A stretch of 64,000 bases of DNA from Ancylobacter dichloromethanicus (GCF_018390645.1 NZ_JAHBGC010000020.1:785467-849466); one strand, 5' to 3'. Shown: positions 39,510 through 49,251, counted from the stretch's first letter. Notes: generated by a model not told the origin, from the letters alone. Made by a program: numbers and translations.

Positions 39510-40178
39510 ATGAACCACCATGCCCACGGAACGTCGCAGCCCGTCGGCGCGCCAGTTGCGGCGCCGCTCGATATCCCCGCCAGTGAAGAGATGCTGGGGC
39601 GGCTCGAATCCCGCCGCTCCTCGCCGCTGCGTGAGTTGCTGGAGCCCGGGCCGACGGCGGCGGAGCTTGAGCGCATGCTGCGCCTTGCCGCGCGGGTGCC
39701 GGACCACGGCCGGCTGACACCCTGGCGCTTCGTCATCCTCGCCGGCGCTGCACGGCGCGCCCTTGGCGAGCGGCTGGATGCGCTCTATGCGCGGCAGAAT
39801 CCGGGGCTGCCGGCCGCCAAGGCCGATATGTGGACGCTGTATCTGCTCCGCGCACCGCTAACGGTCATACTGGTGAGCCGGCCCGATGCGGCGGCCAAGG
39901 TGCCGGAATGGAACCAGGTGCTCTCCGCCGGTGCGGCAGGAATGGCGCTCACCGTCGCCGCGGCGGCGATGGGCTTTTCCACGCAATGGCTGCTGAAATG
40001 GCCCGGACGCGATCCGCAGGCCGCCGCTCTGATCGGCGTGGCCGCCCCCGAGCGGATCGCCGGCTTCATCCATATCGGCCGCCCGGCTGCGTCGAGCGAG
40101 GACCGGCCGCGCCCGGTCCTCGACGAGGTGGTGCATTACTGGACGCCCGGTCAGTCGATGTCGAACGACACGCCCTGA
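39510..40178 (+). CDS. Nitroreductase family flavoprotein (YdjA-like)
   Basis: FMN-dependent NAD(P)H oxidoreductase of 222 residues. The family pattern shows SRRSSPLRELLEPGPTAAELERML-type N-terminal spacing, then AARVPDHGRLTPWRFVI with the FMN-contacting Pro-Asp-His-Gly, then AAAAMGFSTQWLLKWPG and GFIHIGRP. The match is best to the short YdjA type, which may act on nitroaromatics or quinones; no natural substrate is clear. The ATG at 39510 follows GGGAG. Its 3' end overlaps the convergent aldehyde dehydrogenase gene by 28 bases. Confidence 0.88.
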   Translation: MNHHAHGTSQPVGAPVAAPLDIPASEEMLGRLESRRSSPLRELLEPGPTAAELERMLRLAARVPDHGRLTPWRFVILAGAARRALGERLDALYARQNPGLPAAKADMWTLYLLRAPLTVILVSRPDAAAKVPEWNQVLSAGAAGMALTVAAAAMGFSTQWLLKWPGRDPQAAALIGVAAPERIAGFIHIGRPAASSEDRPRPVLDEVVHYWTPGQSMSNDTP

Positions 40179-41692
40179 GCGAGGGGAAGCGCGCGGGAGT
40201 AGTTGATAGTGTTGGTGGCACGCCGCATATAGGCCCGCCACGCATCCGAGCCCGACTCGCGCCCGCCGCCGGTTTCCTTCTCGCCACCGAAGGCGCCGCC
40301 GATCTCGGCACCGGATGGGCCGATATTGACGTTGGCGATGCCGCAATCCGAGCCTTCGTCCGAGAGGAACGCCTCCGCCTCGCGCAGATCGTTGGTGAAG
40401 ATCGACGAGGACAAGCCCTGTGGCACGCCATTGTGCAGCTTGATCGCCTCCGGCAGGCCGGTGCAGCGCAGCACGTAAAGGATCGGCGCGAAGGTCTCGT
40501 GCTTCACCACGTCAATCTGTTCGTCGAGTTCGACCAGTGCCGGGCGGACATAATAGGCGTCCGGGTGCGCGTCGACCTGCACCCGCTCGCCGCCGTGGAC
40601 GCGGCCGCCGGCGGTGCGGGCCGCGTCGAGCGCGGCCTGCATGGCGTCGAAGGCGGCCTTGTCGATCAGCGGGCCGATCAGCGTGCCCGCCTCGCGCGGA
40701 TCGCCGATGCTGACGGAGCCGTAGGCCTTGCCGAGGCGAGGCACCAGGGTGTCGTAGACGCTCTCATGCACGATCAGTCGGCGCAGCGTAGTGCAGCGTT
40801 GGCCCGCCGTGCCCATCGCCGCGAAGGCGATGCCGCGCAGTGCGAGGTCGAGATCGGCGGACGGGCAGACGATGGCGGCATTGTTACCGCCGAGTTCCAG
40901 GATGGAACGGCCGAAGCGGCGCGCCACACGCTCGCCGACGACCCGGCCCATGCGGGTCGAACCGGTGGCGGAGATGACCGGCACGCGGGCGTCGTCGGTC
41001 AATGCCGCACCGACTTCGGCGCCGCCGATGAGAAGCTGGGAAAGCCCTTCCGGCGCGCCGCGAAAGGCGAAGGCGGCGCGTTCGAACAGCGCCTGCACCG
41101 CCAGCGCGGTCAGCGGCGTCTTCTCCGACGGCTTCCACAACACGGCGTTGCCGCAGACCAGCGCCAGCGCGGCGTTCCACGACCACACGGCGACCGGGAA
41201 GTTGAAGGCGGTGATGATGCCGACCGGACCGACCGGGTGCCAGGTTTCCATCATCCGGTGGCCGGGGCGCTCCGAGGCGATGGTGAGGCCGTAAAGCTGG
41301 CGCGAGAGACCGACCGCGAAGTCGCAGATGTCGATCATCTCCTGCACTTCGCCAAGACCTTCCGAGAGGATCTTGCCGGCCTCCAGCGTCACCAGCCGGC
41401 CGAGTTCGGTCTTGTGGGCGCGCAGTTCCTCGCCCAGCAGCCGCACCAATTCGCCGCGCTGCGGAGCCGGGACTGCCCGCCAAGCTTCGTAGGCAACCGC
41501 CGAGCGCTCGACCGCCCGTCCCACATCGGCGGCGTCCGCCTCCGGCACCTGGGCGATGATCTCGCCGGAAATCGGCGACCGGACAGGCCTCGTGCCGTTG
41601 CGCCAGCTGGAATCGGGTACGCCGAGACCGCGCAGGAGATCGAAGACCTCGTCCGCAACCGGCTTCACCTCGCGGGTTTCGTTCATCGCCAT
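40151..41692 (-). CDS. Aldehyde dehydrogenase, ALDH7 / L-piperidine-6-carboxylate dehydrogenase type
   Basis: Soluble NAD(P)-dependent dehydrogenase of 513 residues. The catalytic Cys is in FAAMGTAGQRCTTLRRL and the general-base Glu in ILELGGNNAAIV. GIITAFNFPVAVWSWNAALAL, KETGGGRESGSDAWRAYMRR and the Cys environment point to ALDH7, whose bacterial members oxidise alpha-aminoadipate semialdehyde in lysine and pipecolate breakdown. The ATG at 41692 follows GAGGAG by 7 bases. No lysine-degradation genes are adjacent, so the role is inferred from family only. Confidence 0.9.
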   Translation of the reverse strand: MAMNETREVKPVADEVFDLLRGLGVPDSSWRNGTRPVRSPISGEIIAQVPEADAADVGRAVERSAVAYEAWRAVPAPQRGELVRLLGEELRAHKTELGRLVTLEAGKILSEGLGEVQEMIDICDFAVGLSRQLYGLTIASERPGHRMMETWHPVGPVGIITAFNFPVAVWSWNAALALVCGNAVLWKPSEKTPLTALAVQALFERAAFAFRGAPEGLSQLLIGGAEVGAALTDDARVPVISATGSTRMGRVVGERVARRFGRSILELGGNNAAIVCPSADLDLALRGIAFAAMGTAGQRCTTLRRLIVHESVYDTLVPRLGKAYGSVSIGDPREAGTLIGPLIDKAAFDAMQAALDAARTAGGRVHGGERVQVDAHPDAYYVRPALVELDEQIDVVKHETFAPILYVLRCTGLPEAIKLHNGVPQGLSSSIFTNDLREAEAFLSDEGSDCGIANVNIGPSGAEIGGAFGGEKETGGGRESGSDAWRAYMRRATNTINYSRALPLAQGVSFDID

Positions 41693-42068
41693 TCTCACGC
41701 TCCTCGACAAATGGCCGCAGCCCGACGCGCTCAATAGCATCCCGCGCGCGGCAAAATCCATCGTGGCGTTGGGATTGGGGGCACGGCCGAAAGCGTCTCC
41801 AGATCAACCGGGCGCCTGCCGTAAAAGACTGGAACAGTCACCGCTTCAAGGCGTTGCGGCCATGGCTACAGCGCGTGGAGATCACCGAAATGGATGCGCC
41901 AGGTCGCGGATCATAACGAAGTTGAGCGTGACTATACGGACGGTTTTTATTATGATGCATACAATGACATGCTTAGCGCCGGCGCGTTATAGCCATAATG
42001 TCGTGATGACCTTGCCATATTTCCTTTTCATGCATCGCGCCTCGTACAACAGGAGAAGGAAGAAGGTA
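41693..42068. other. Intergenic region with an AT-richer segment, upstream of the RlpA-like gene
   Basis: A 376-base gap without a recognisable gene. The stretch 41915-42060 is clearly poorer in GC than the rest of the window (for example GACGGTTTTTATTATGATGC). TTGAGC at 41922 and TTTTAT at 41945, 17 bases apart, make a possible housekeeping promoter. GGAAC at 41831 with CGTT 16 bases later is a possible stress-sigma promoter. Confidence 0.4.
41831..41855 (+). promoter_or_regulatory. Possible EcfG-type general stress promoter
   Basis: GGAAC (41831-41835) and CGTT (41852-41855) are 16 bases apart, matching the alphaproteobacterial general stress consensus GGAAC-N16/17-CGTT. About one such match is expected by chance in a window this long, so only its intergenic position upstream of the RlpA-like gene speaks for it. 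Confidence 0.3.
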
Positions 42069-42458
42069 TTGACGGCTTGGGGAATGGGACGGGTTGCCGC
42101 AGCGGCATTCGCGACGGGGATCATCTTTATCGCCGGCGGCAATGCTGCCTTTGCAAACTCAAAGAAGACCAACATAATCGCGACGTCTGGAATGGCGTCC
42201 TATTACGGCTATGGCGGGCGCACCGCCAATGGCGAGCGGCATAGTGCGAAGGCCATGACGGCGGCGCACCGCAGCCTGCCCTTCAACACAAGGGTTCGCG
42301 TCACCAACAAGGCCAATGGCCGTTCTGTCGTGGTGCGGATCAATGATCGCGGCCCGTTCGTGAAGGGGCGCATCATCGACGTGTCGACCGCCGTGGCCGA
42401 TGAACTCGGCTTCCGCAAGCGAGGCGTGGCCAAGGTCGAGATCGCTGTCGTCGACTGA
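42069..42458 (+). CDS. Short RlpA-like double-psi beta-barrel protein
   Basis: Exported protein of 129 residues containing only the RlpA barrel. After a signal peptide (ending near GGNAAFANS) come ATSGMASYYGYGGRTANGERH, then AMTAAHRSLPFNTRVRVTN and VVVRINDRGPFVKGRIIDVS, the conserved acid and groove residues of RlpA-type lytic transglycosylases that cut peptidoglycan lacking stem peptides. There is no SPOR domain, so it lacks the usual septal targeting. The start is probably TTG, because AGGAGAAGGAAGAAGG lies just before it; an ATG at 42030 without such a site is the alternative. Confidence 0.85.
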   Translation: MTAWGMGRVAAAAFATGIIFIAGGNAAFANSKKTNIIATSGMASYYGYGGRTANGERHSAKAMTAAHRSLPFNTRVRVTNKANGRSVVVRINDRGPFVKGRIIDVSTAVADELGFRKRGVAKVEIAVVD

Positions 42459-42479
42459 AGACAGCGGCCGGATACCCGT

Positions 42480-43517
42480 TTAGCCGCTCCGGTCCCGCGC
42501 GGCGTCGAGAAGACGCTGGCAGTCCTGCAATTCGTAGAGCGCCGCTTGCAGCCGCTGAATATCGTCGCGGCTCAGTCTCGCCCGGGCGGGGGCCTCGTCA
42601 CTCTGTACCCCGCCTGCGCGTGGCGTCGTCGGCACGGCCGGCGGCACCGCCGCTGACGTCGCCTGAAATGGCGGCGGCACGAAGTTCAACTCATCCTCGG
42701 GTATGTGCGCGGCCGGTCCGGAAACGACGGGCCGGAACGGGAAGGATGCGCGGGCCTCGGGCTGATTCGTCTCCGTCGGGTGCGGCTCGATAGGCGAGCG
42801 TTCGACCGGAACCGGCTCGGGCAGATGGTTGCCCGGGTCCCGTCTATCCGGCACGGTCCTTTCGAAGGGCGGCGGCGCCACCTCGATCTGCGGCGGCTCT
42901 TTGCGCCGCAACGGTTCGTGACGTGACGGTCTTGCCGGCGGCTCCAGATCCGCCAGCAGGGGCAGGTCGAGATGATCGGGCTCGCCATCAGGCCGACGCC
43001 GCGCGCGGCGGGCCGGCGCGTCCTCGGCAGGGTCGCGCTGGCGGCCGGGCAACAGATTGAGAATACCGCCAAGGGTGCCGCCGCGCGGCGCCTCCGGCTC
43101 CGGTGCTCTCGCGGGAGGCGCGGTATCGGGGGACTCATCCAGTGGAGGCGGCGCGGGCGCACGCGCACCGCGCTCCTCACGTCGGTCCAGTTCGGCAATG
43201 GCCTGGTCATCCGCCTCGACGTCGCGCCAGATGGCTTGCACATGGCGCGGGCCCTCTTCCTTCAGTATGCGCTGGACGCCGCGGATCGTGTAGCCTTCCC
43301 CGTAGAGCAGGTGGCGGATGCCACGCAGCAACTCCACGTCGTCCGGGCGGTAATAGCGCCGACCGCCGCCGCGCTTGAGCGGGCGGATCTGCGGAAAGCG
43401 GGTTTCCCAGAAGCGCAGGACATGCTGGGGGAGGTCGAGGTCTTCGGCGACCTCGCTGATCGTGCGAAAGGCGTCCGGCCCCTTCTCCACCCCCTGCTGC
43501 TCCTGTCGCGGGCTCAC
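42480..43517 (-). CDS. MerR-family regulator with a long proline-rich tail
   Basis: Putative DNA-binding regulator of 345 residues. An N-terminal MerR winged helix lies at about residues 17-85 ([25 protein letters not shown], then [22 protein letters not shown]). The remaining 250 residues are Pro/Arg/Glu-rich and look disordered until a short C-terminal helix ([22 protein letters not shown]). There are no effector-binding cysteines. The GTG start at 43517 overlaps the ihfA stop (GTGA); GTG at 43490, with GGAG before it, is an alternative. It is the last gene of the plsX-fabH-ihfA cluster, an order typical of Hyphomicrobiales. Confidence 0.88.
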   Translation of the reverse strand: MSPRQEQQGVEKGPDAFRTISEVAEDLDLPQHVLRFWETRFPQIRPLKRGGGRRYYRPDDVELLRGIRHLLYGEGYTIRGVQRILKEEGPRHVQAIWRDVEADDQAIAELDRREERGARAPAPPPLDESPDTAPPARAPEPEAPRGGTLGGILNLLPGRQRDPAEDAPARRARRRPDGEPDHLDLPLLADLEPPARPSRHEPLRRKEPPQIEVAPPPFERTVPDRRDPGNHLPEPVPVERSPIEPHPTETNQPEARASFPFRPVVSGPAAHIPEDELNFVPPPFQATSAAVPPAVPTTPRAGGVQSDEAPARARLSRDDIQRLQAALYELQDCQRLLDAARDRSG

Positions 43518-43819
43518 GACTCGGGCGAGGCCCCGTTGATCTGCTGCTTCAGGATATTGGACGGCTTGAACACCATGACCCGGCGCGGCGCGATCGGCAC
43601 CTCCTCGCCCGTCTTCGGGTTGCGCCCGACGCGCTCGCCCTTCTGCCGCACCACGAAGGAGCCGAAGGAGGAGAGCTTCACCGTCTCGCCGCGGGCGACG
43701 CAATCGGCGATCTCGGAGAGAACCGTCTCCACGAGCGCTGCCGATTCGGTCCGCGACAGTCCGACCCGCTGATAAACCGCCTCGCACAGATCGGCGCGCG
43801 TGATGGTGCGACCTGCCAT
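43514..43819 (-). CDS. ihfA: Integration host factor subunit alpha
   Basis: DNA-bending nucleoid protein of 101 residues. The HU/IHF fold is complete, with [21 protein letters not shown] at the start, [17 protein letters not shown], and the beta-arm region [23 protein letters not shown]. The ATG at 43819 follows AGGGA by 8 bases; an upstream frame to 43864 is ignored. It is part of the plsX-fabH-ihfA-merR group and overlaps merR by four bases. Confidence 0.95.
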   Translation of the reverse strand: MAGRTITRADLCEAVYQRVGLSRTESAALVETVLSEIADCVARGETVKLSSFGSFVVRQKGERVGRNPKTGEEVPIAPRRVMVFKPSNILKQQINGASPES

Positions 43820-43917
43820 TGCCGTCTTCCCTGTCCCGTCGATGTTGTTGTTTCTGACCGCCAAACTAGGCGCCGCCGGCGCCGCCGGTCAACGGCACTT
43901 CGCGCATGAGCGGCGGA

Positions 43918-44889
43918 TTACCAGCGAACGAGCGCCGATGCCCAGGTGAAGCCACCGCCCATCGCCTCCAGCAGCACCAGATCGCCGCGCTTGATCCGGC
44001 CGTCCGCGTGCGCGGCGGCGAGGGCGAGCGGGATCGAGGCGGCCGAGGTGTTGCCATGCTGGTCGACGGTGATGACCACCTTCTCGGGCGCGATGCCGAG
44101 CTTGACCGCGCTGGCGTCGATGATGCGCCGGTTGGCCTGGTGCGGCACGAACCAGTCGATGGTGTCGGCGTTTTCGCCCGTCGCCTCGAAGGCGTCGACG
44201 ATCACATCGGTGATCATGCCGACGGCGTGGCGGAACACCTCGCGGCCCTCCATGCGCAGGAAGCCGACGCTGCGGGTCGAGGAGACGCCACCATCGACAT
44301 AGAGCTTGTTCTTGTGCCGGCCGTCGGAGCGCAGATGCGAGGTCAGGACACCCCGCCCCTCCTCCTCGTCGCGCACCGCCTCCAGCACCATTGCCCCGGC
44401 GCCGTCGCCGAACAGGACGCAGGTCGTGCGGTCGGACCAGTCGAGGATGCGCGAGAACGTTTCCGCGCCTATGACGAGACAACGCCGATAGGCACCCGAC
44501 TTGAGGAAATTATCCGCCGTCGCCAGCGCGAAGACAAAGCCCGAGCATACGGCCTGAATATCGAACGCCGCGCCGTGGGTGATGCCGAGGCCGGCCTGCA
44601 CGCTGACTGCCGTGGCCGGGAAGGTATTGTCCGGCGTCGAGGTGGCGAGCACGATGAGGTCGATATCATCGGCAACCAGGCCGGCATCTGAGAGCGCTGC
44701 GCGTGCCGCATGAAGCGCGAGGTCCGACGTGACTTCGCCGTCGGCGGCGATGTGGCGCATACGGATGCCGGTGCGCTGCACGATCCATTCGTCTGAGGTG
44801 TCGACCATTTGCGCCAGGTCGGCATTGGTCAGGCAACGGGCCGGCAGATAGGAGCCGACGCCACGCACCACGGAACGGATTGCACTCAC
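43918..44889 (-). CDS. fabH: Beta-ketoacyl-ACP synthase III
   Basis: Enzyme of 323 residues that starts fatty-acid chains by joining acetyl-CoA to malonyl-ACP. The active Cys is at about residue 115 in DIQAVCSGF; the His is in [11 protein letters not shown] and the Asn in [11 protein letters not shown]. It starts with GTG, which overlaps the plsX stop in a GTGA arrangement, so translation is coupled. Gene order plsX-fabH-ihfA is conserved in the class. Confidence 0.96.
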   Translation of the reverse strand: MSAIRSVVRGVGSYLPARCLTNADLAQMVDTSDEWIVQRTGIRMRHIAADGEVTSDLALHAARAALSDAGLVADDIDLIVLATSTPDNTFPATAVSVQAGLGITHGAAFDIQAVCSGFVFALATADNFLKSGAYRRCLVIGAETFSRILDWSDRTTCVLFGDGAGAMVLEAVRDEEEGRGVLTSHLRSDGRHKNKLYVDGGVSSTRSVGFLRMEGREVFRHAVGMITDVIVDAFEATGENADTIDWFVPHQANRRIIDASAVKLGIAPEKVVITVDQHGNTSAASIPLALAAAHADGRIKRGDLVLLEAMGGGFTWASALVRW

Positions 44890-45965
44890 GATGGAACCTG
44901 TAACTCGTCAGAGGCGGAGGCATCCGCAGCGGCGGCGAGGCCGACTTGCGGACGGTCGTTCATTCCCGCCTCGATGCGGGAAAGCAGCTTGTAGCGCACC
45001 ATGTCGTAGCCGATATCGACCGCCGAGGCGAAACCTTCGGCGTCAGTGCCGCCATGGCTTTTAATGACCACGCCGTTGAGGCCGAGGAACACCCCGCCAT
45101 TCGACTTGCGCGGGTCGAGCTTCTCGCGCAGCGCGCGGAAGGCGCCACGCGCCAGCAGATAGCCGATCTTCGCGAGGAAACTGCGACTTATCGCGCCCCG
45201 CAGGAACTCGGACACCTGCTTTGCGGTGCCCTCGGCGGCCTTGAGGGCGATATTGCCGGAGAAACCTTCGGTAACGACGACGTCGACCACGCCCTGGCCG
45301 ATGCCGTCGCCTTCGACGAAGCCATGATAGGCGAGGCCGGGATGATCCGCCTCGCGCAGGGCGGCGGCAGCGTCCTTGACCTCCTCGGCGCCCTTGATCT
45401 CCTCGACGCCGATGTTGAGCAGTCCGACGCTCGGCCGCTCGATGTCGAAAACGATGCGGGCCATGGCCGCGCCCATCACCGCCATGTCGACGAGGTGCTG
45501 GGCGCTGGCGCCGATCGAGGCGCCGACATCGAGCACGACGCTTTCGCCCCGCGTGGTCGGCCACAGGCAGGCAATCGCCGGACGGCCGATGCCGGCCATC
45601 ATCTTGAGGTTGACCTTGGCCATCGCCATTAGCGCCCCGGTATTGCCGGCGGAGACCGCGCAATCGGCATCCGTCATGCGGACAGCGTCGATGGCGCGCC
45701 ACATCGAGGACACGCGCCGGCCCTGCCGCAACGCCTGGCTGGGCTTGTCGTCCATGCGCACAACGACGTCGGTGTGAACCACCGTGCTCGCGGCCGCCAG
45801 ACGCGGGTGACGCTTGAGGATCTCGTTGATGCGCACGGAATCGCCGTACAGCAGGAAACTGATGTCCGGATGGCGGGTGAGCGCGATCTCCGCACCGGGA
45901 AGGACCACGTCGGGGCCGTGGTCGCCGCCCATGACGTCGAGCGCTATTCGAACGGTCGAGGACAT
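44886..45965 (-). CDS. plsX: Phosphate acyltransferase PlsX
   Basis: Peripheral membrane enzyme of 359 residues that makes acyl-phosphate from acyl-ACP for glycerolipid synthesis. The start [21 protein letters not shown] is diagnostic, and [36 protein letters not shown] and [15 protein letters not shown] follow. It overlaps fabH by four bases and lies 121 bases after the DUF177 gene. The rpmF gene that often sits between DUF177 and plsX is absent here. Confidence 0.96.
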   Translation of the reverse strand: MSSTVRIALDVMGGDHGPDVVLPGAEIALTRHPDISFLLYGDSVRINEILKRHPRLAAASTVVHTDVVVRMDDKPSQALRQGRRVSSMWRAIDAVRMTDADCAVSAGNTGALMAMAKVNLKMMAGIGRPAIACLWPTTRGESVVLDVGASIGASAQHLVDMAVMGAAMARIVFDIERPSVGLLNIGVEEIKGAEEVKDAAAALREADHPGLAYHGFVEGDGIGQGVVDVVVTEGFSGNIALKAAEGTAKQVSEFLRGAISRSFLAKIGYLLARGAFRALREKLDPRKSNGGVFLGLNGVVIKSHGGTDAEGFASAVDIGYDMVRYKLLSRIEAGMNDRPQVGLAAAADASASDELQVPS

Positions 45966-46086
45966 CTAGCGGCGAGGTCTCATTGCTCGGTGGGACGGCG
46001 ATGCGACGCCGGGGCCGCGAAGACGGCATGCCTCACTTGCGCGGCCATGACAATAGCATCCGTGCATTTCCCGGCCATGAGCCGGA

Positions 46087-46626
46087 CTAATCCGAGCCTC
46101 CTTCATCGCGCCCGCGCAGCTTTGCCAGCGCCGCGAAGGGCGAAATCTCCTCCGGCCCGGGCTCGGCCGGTCCCTCGAAGCGCACTCCCGGCTTGCGCGG
46201 ATACGGGTCAAGACCGAGGGCCAGAAATTCGGCCGCCACGGCACCGGCGTCGATGGTGCCGTCGATGAGCGGATCGGGCAGGTCGAGTTCGGCGACGTCG
46301 ATTTCGGCGCCGGGGCGGATCTCGGGAATCTGCTCGGGCGGCGCGAAGCGCAGGTCGATGTCTTCCGAAACCCGTGTGTCGAAGGGCTCCAGCGTCACCA
46401 CGCAGGTCTGGGTGGCGACCGCGTCGATATGGCCGGTGACATGCACGGTGCCACGCGGTCCCGGCGTCAGGGTGACCTGCGCCGTCATCGAAGGAATGCC
46501 GGGAATACCGAAATCCCTCGCCATCGCGGCGCGGGTGGCGGCGTCCGGCACCAGCTTCACGGTGAGACCCTCGTCCGGCAGGCTCGCCGCGAGCACGGGT
46601 CTGGAAAGGGGCGAAGCGTCGGTCAT
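46087..46626 (-). CDS. DUF177 (YceD family) protein
   Basis: Soluble protein of 179 residues. The family core is visible as GHIDAVATQTCVVTLEPFDTRVSEDIDLRF, with the conserved Cys, followed by an acidic region (AEIDVAELDLPDPLIDG) and LALGLDPYPRKPGVRF. YceD proteins are linked to 23S rRNA or ribosome assembly and usually precede rpmF, which is missing here. Its ATG overlaps the stop of the CBP3-type chaperone gene (ATGA). Confidence 0.88.
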   Translation of the reverse strand: MTDASPLSRPVLAASLPDEGLTVKLVPDAATRAAMARDFGIPGIPSMTAQVTLTPGPRGTVHVTGHIDAVATQTCVVTLEPFDTRVSEDIDLRFAPPEQIPEIRPGAEIDVAELDLPDPLIDGTIDAGAVAAEFLALGLDPYPRKPGVRFEGPAEPGPEEISPFAALAKLRGRDEGGSD

Positions 46627-47186
46627 GACGGTTGGGTCTCCATGGTGCCGGGAGCGGCCGGCGGGGCCAGCGGGAAGTCGCCGACGGCGAGCGCCGCGAA
46701 GGGTATGGCTCGCAGCGCGGCCGCCGCTCCTATCATATAGTCCGCCAGGGCGCGCGCCTGTAGCCCATGCGCTTCGTTCGAGCCGTAGACATTGCGCAGC
46801 ACGGCCTCGCCGAGGGCGTCGAGATCGCCCGCCTCGAGCGGCGCCTCATAGGCGCCGACACGGCCATAGAAGGCTTCGGCAACCTTCTTCATCTTCTTCG
46901 GAACGGTCAGGTCGCCGACACCCATCTCGCGCAAATTCGCGTCCATGTCGGTGCAGAAGGCATCGAATACCCGCTGCCCCAGCGCCCTGCGCGCCTCGCT
47001 CTCGTGCTTCAGACGATGAAACAGCAGGAAGGCATGGACGAGGATCATCTCGAAGCGGCCTGCGATGGTGTCGGGCACGCCGTAATCGGTGTAAAATACG
47101 GGTTGGCGCGAATGCGCCACGATCGCGCCATAGAGCCGCTGAATGGTCTCGTCTCCGCCATTCCGGCGGAAGAAGCGCAGAATCAT
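46623..47186 (-). CDS. Ubiquinol-cytochrome c chaperone (CBP3 family)
   Basis: Helical protein of 187 residues related to mitochondrial Cbp3/UQCC1, which helps cytochrome b assembly into the bc1 complex. IQRLYGAIVAHSRQPVFYTDYGVPDTIAGRFEM-type spacing is present, with YTDYGVPDTIAGR visible near residue 32, then FDAFCTDMDANLREMGVGD and KKMKKVAEAFYGRVGAY. Together with DUF177 downstream it forms a coupled pair. bamE is divergent across about 220 bases, a layout common in rhizobia. Confidence 0.9.
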   Translation of the reverse strand: MILRFFRRNGGDETIQRLYGAIVAHSRQPVFYTDYGVPDTIAGRFEMILVHAFLLFHRLKHESEARRALGQRVFDAFCTDMDANLREMGVGDLTVPKKMKKVAEAFYGRVGAYEAPLEAGDLDALGEAVLRNVYGSNEAHGLQARALADYMIGAAAALRAIPFAALAVGDFPLAPPAAPGTMETQPS

Positions 47187-47406
47187 GGACGGCTCCTGCC
47201 TCGTTGCCGCTGCCGCCTCGGCGGGCGCGGCGTTGGGGCGGGGTAGCGCGGGTCGCCTTCGCTGGCAAGCCCGGGCCCGCAACAGCGCCGTGACGGGGCG
47301 TCGGGCGGCTGCTCGACAGTTGCGTGGTGGCCCTGCCCTGTGCTTTCTGCCCCTGTGCCGCCCGCGCCCGCTGGCCTGTGCGGCAAGAGCTTTCGGAGTT
47401 GAGTGG

Positions 47407-47943
47407 ATGGCATCGACGCGCGCGACGCGAAACAGGGCTCCCGGCACCCGGATCGCCGCACTGGCGTCGCTCGCCACCGCCGGCATGGCGGTGGTCGGCC
47501 TTACGGGCTGCTCCGGTGACATGCCGATGGCGACCGCCAACATGGGCCTTCCCCGGTCACCGACCGGTTTCGTCCAGGAGCAGCAGCGCGGCTACGTGAT
47601 CGCCCCTGAAGCGCTGGAGCAGATCCCTATCGGGTCAAGCCAGGAGCAGGTGCTGCTGGTGCTCGGATCGCCCTCGACCGTCGCCACCGTGGACGGCGAG
47701 GTGTTCTACTACATCTCCCAGAAGGCGAAGAAAGTGATGTTCCTTCGCCCCGAGATCACCGAACAGCGGGTGATCGCGGTGTATTTCGACCCGAAGGACA
47801 AGCGCGTCACCCGCGTCGCCGATTACGGCCTGAAGGACGGCAAGGTGTTCGACTTCATCAGCCGCACGACGCCGACCGGCGGCAGCGAAGTGTCGCTGAT
47901 GGGCCAGATCTTCAACGCGACCACGTTCCGCCCGGGATTGTAG
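47407..47943 (+). CDS. bamE: Outer-membrane assembly lipoprotein BamE (SmpA/OmlA)
   Basis: Lipoprotein of 178 residues that supports the BAM complex inserting beta-barrel proteins. An N-terminal signal ends in a lipobox VVGLTGC near residue 35, followed by the SmpA/OmlA domain: RGYVIAPEALEQIPIGSSQEQVLLVLGSPST, with the conserved Gly-Ser-Pro turn, then FYYISQKAKK and VIAVYFDPKDKRVTRV. It is longer than the about 110-residue E. coli protein, as is usual in alphaproteobacteria. The ATG opens the only signal-peptide-like segment. Confidence 0.92.
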   Translation: MASTRATRNRAPGTRIAALASLATAGMAVVGLTGCSGDMPMATANMGLPRSPTGFVQEQQRGYVIAPEALEQIPIGSSQEQVLLVLGSPSTVATVDGEVFYYISQKAKKVMFLRPEITEQRVIAVYFDPKDKRVTRVADYGLKDGKVFDFISRTTPTGGSEVSLMGQIFNATTFRPGL

Positions 47944-47961
47944 TCGCCCGGCGATGCGCCC

Positions 47962-49203
47962 TCACCCGAACCGCTCGGCAGCGAACGGCGCGGGGTCGGC
48001 ACACGGGGTCTGACCGGTCATCATTTCCGCCAACAGGCGACCGCTGACCGGACCCAGCGTGAAGCCGAGATGCTGGTGGCCAATGGCGAGCCACATGCCG
48101 TTCTGGCCGGGCGCCGGCCCCAGCACCGGCAACATATCGGGAAAGGCCGGCCGGCACCCCATCCAGGGTTCCGCCTCGGCCCGGCCGCCGAGCGGAAACA
48201 GTCCGCGCGCCAGCACTTCCGTCTTCTCAAGCTGTACCGGGCTCTTGGGGGCGTCGCGACGGGCGAACTCCACGCCCGTCGTCAGGCGGATGCCGGCGAC
48301 CGTCGGCGTGATGACATAGCCGCCTTCTTCGTCCAGCACCGGGCGCGACAGCGAGGCGCCGCCCTCGGCATGGTAGTGCATGTGGTAGCCGCGCTTGACC
48401 GCGAGTGGCAGCGCAAGGCCGAATGGACGCAGCACGTCCATCGCCCAGGGGCCCAGCGCCACCACCACCTCGGGCGCCTCGACGCTCCCCTCCTCCGTCG
48501 TCACCGCCCAGCCGGAGCCGAGGCGCGCCAGGCTGCGCGCGTCGCCGCGCCGCACCTGCCCGCCTAATTCGGCGAAATGGGCCGCATAGGCCTGGGTGAC
48601 CCCGCCCGGGCTCGATACCGAATGCGGGTCCGACCAGATCACCGCGCCGCGGAAAACCGGCCGCAGGAAGGGCTCCATCGCCAGTGCCTCATCGATGCCG
48701 ATCTCGCGGACGCTCAGCCCGTAGCGTCGCGCGAGCGGGAATTCGCTGCGCTCATTGTCGAGCCCGGCTTCGGTGCGGTAGAGCTTGAGCCAGCCGCCCT
48801 CGCGAAAAAAATGCGTGGCACCGGCGGCGCGGGCGAGACGGTCGTGCTCCTGAACGCTGAGCACCAGCAGCGTCTCCATCGTGCGGGCGTAGTCGAGGAT
48901 GCGGTCCGGCGCGGAAGCGCGCCAATAGGCGAACATCCACGGCACCAACCGGAGCAGCGCGCCCCAATGGTAACTGGCCGCCGGATTGCGCCCGAGCGCC
49001 ACCTCGGCCAGCGCGGAGAGCTTGCGTGGAAAAGCGACGGGATAGAGCGAGGCGCGCTCGACCAGGCCGGCATTGCCGTAGGAAGTCTCCTCTCCCGGAC
49101 CGCGCCGGTCGACCAGCACGACCGAGCGGCCCCGCTGCGCCAGGTGCAGGGCGACACTGGTGCCGACGATGCCGGCGCCGAGCACGATCGTATCGGTCTT
49201 CAT
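47962..49203 (-). CDS. D-amino-acid dehydrogenase-like FAD oxidoreductase (DAO family)
   Basis: Flavoprotein of 413 residues similar to the DadA small subunit. The FAD motif TIVLGAGIVGTSVALHLAQRG is at the start, with GEETSYGNAGLVERASLYP typical of DadA. The C-terminal FAD contact reads MGCRPAFPDMLPVLGPAPG then AIGHQHLGFTLGP. It probably oxidises a D-amino acid or an opine-like secondary amine and passes electrons to the membrane. The gene lies 87 bases downstream of an amino-acid binding protein gene, with a strong hairpin between, so uptake and oxidation of one substrate is a reasonable inference. Confidence 0.88.
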   Translation of the reverse strand: MKTDTIVLGAGIVGTSVALHLAQRGRSVVLVDRRGPGEETSYGNAGLVERASLYPVAFPRKLSALAEVALGRNPAASYHWGALLRLVPWMFAYWRASAPDRILDYARTMETLLVLSVQEHDRLARAAGATHFFREGGWLKLYRTEAGLDNERSEFPLARRYGLSVREIGIDEALAMEPFLRPVFRGAVIWSDPHSVSSPGGVTQAYAAHFAELGGQVRRGDARSLARLGSGWAVTTEEGSVEAPEVVVALGPWAMDVLRPFGLALPLAVKRGYHMHYHAEGGASLSRPVLDEEGGYVITPTVAGIRLTTGVEFARRDAPKSPVQLEKTEVLARGLFPLGGRAEAEPWMGCRPAFPDMLPVLGPAPGQNGMWLAIGHQHLGFTLGPVSGRLLAEMMTGQTPCADPAPFAAERFG

Positions 49204-49251
49204 GATGAACCTGAGGGCGGACAAGGGGGCGGCAAGGTGGGCGAAGTGAGA

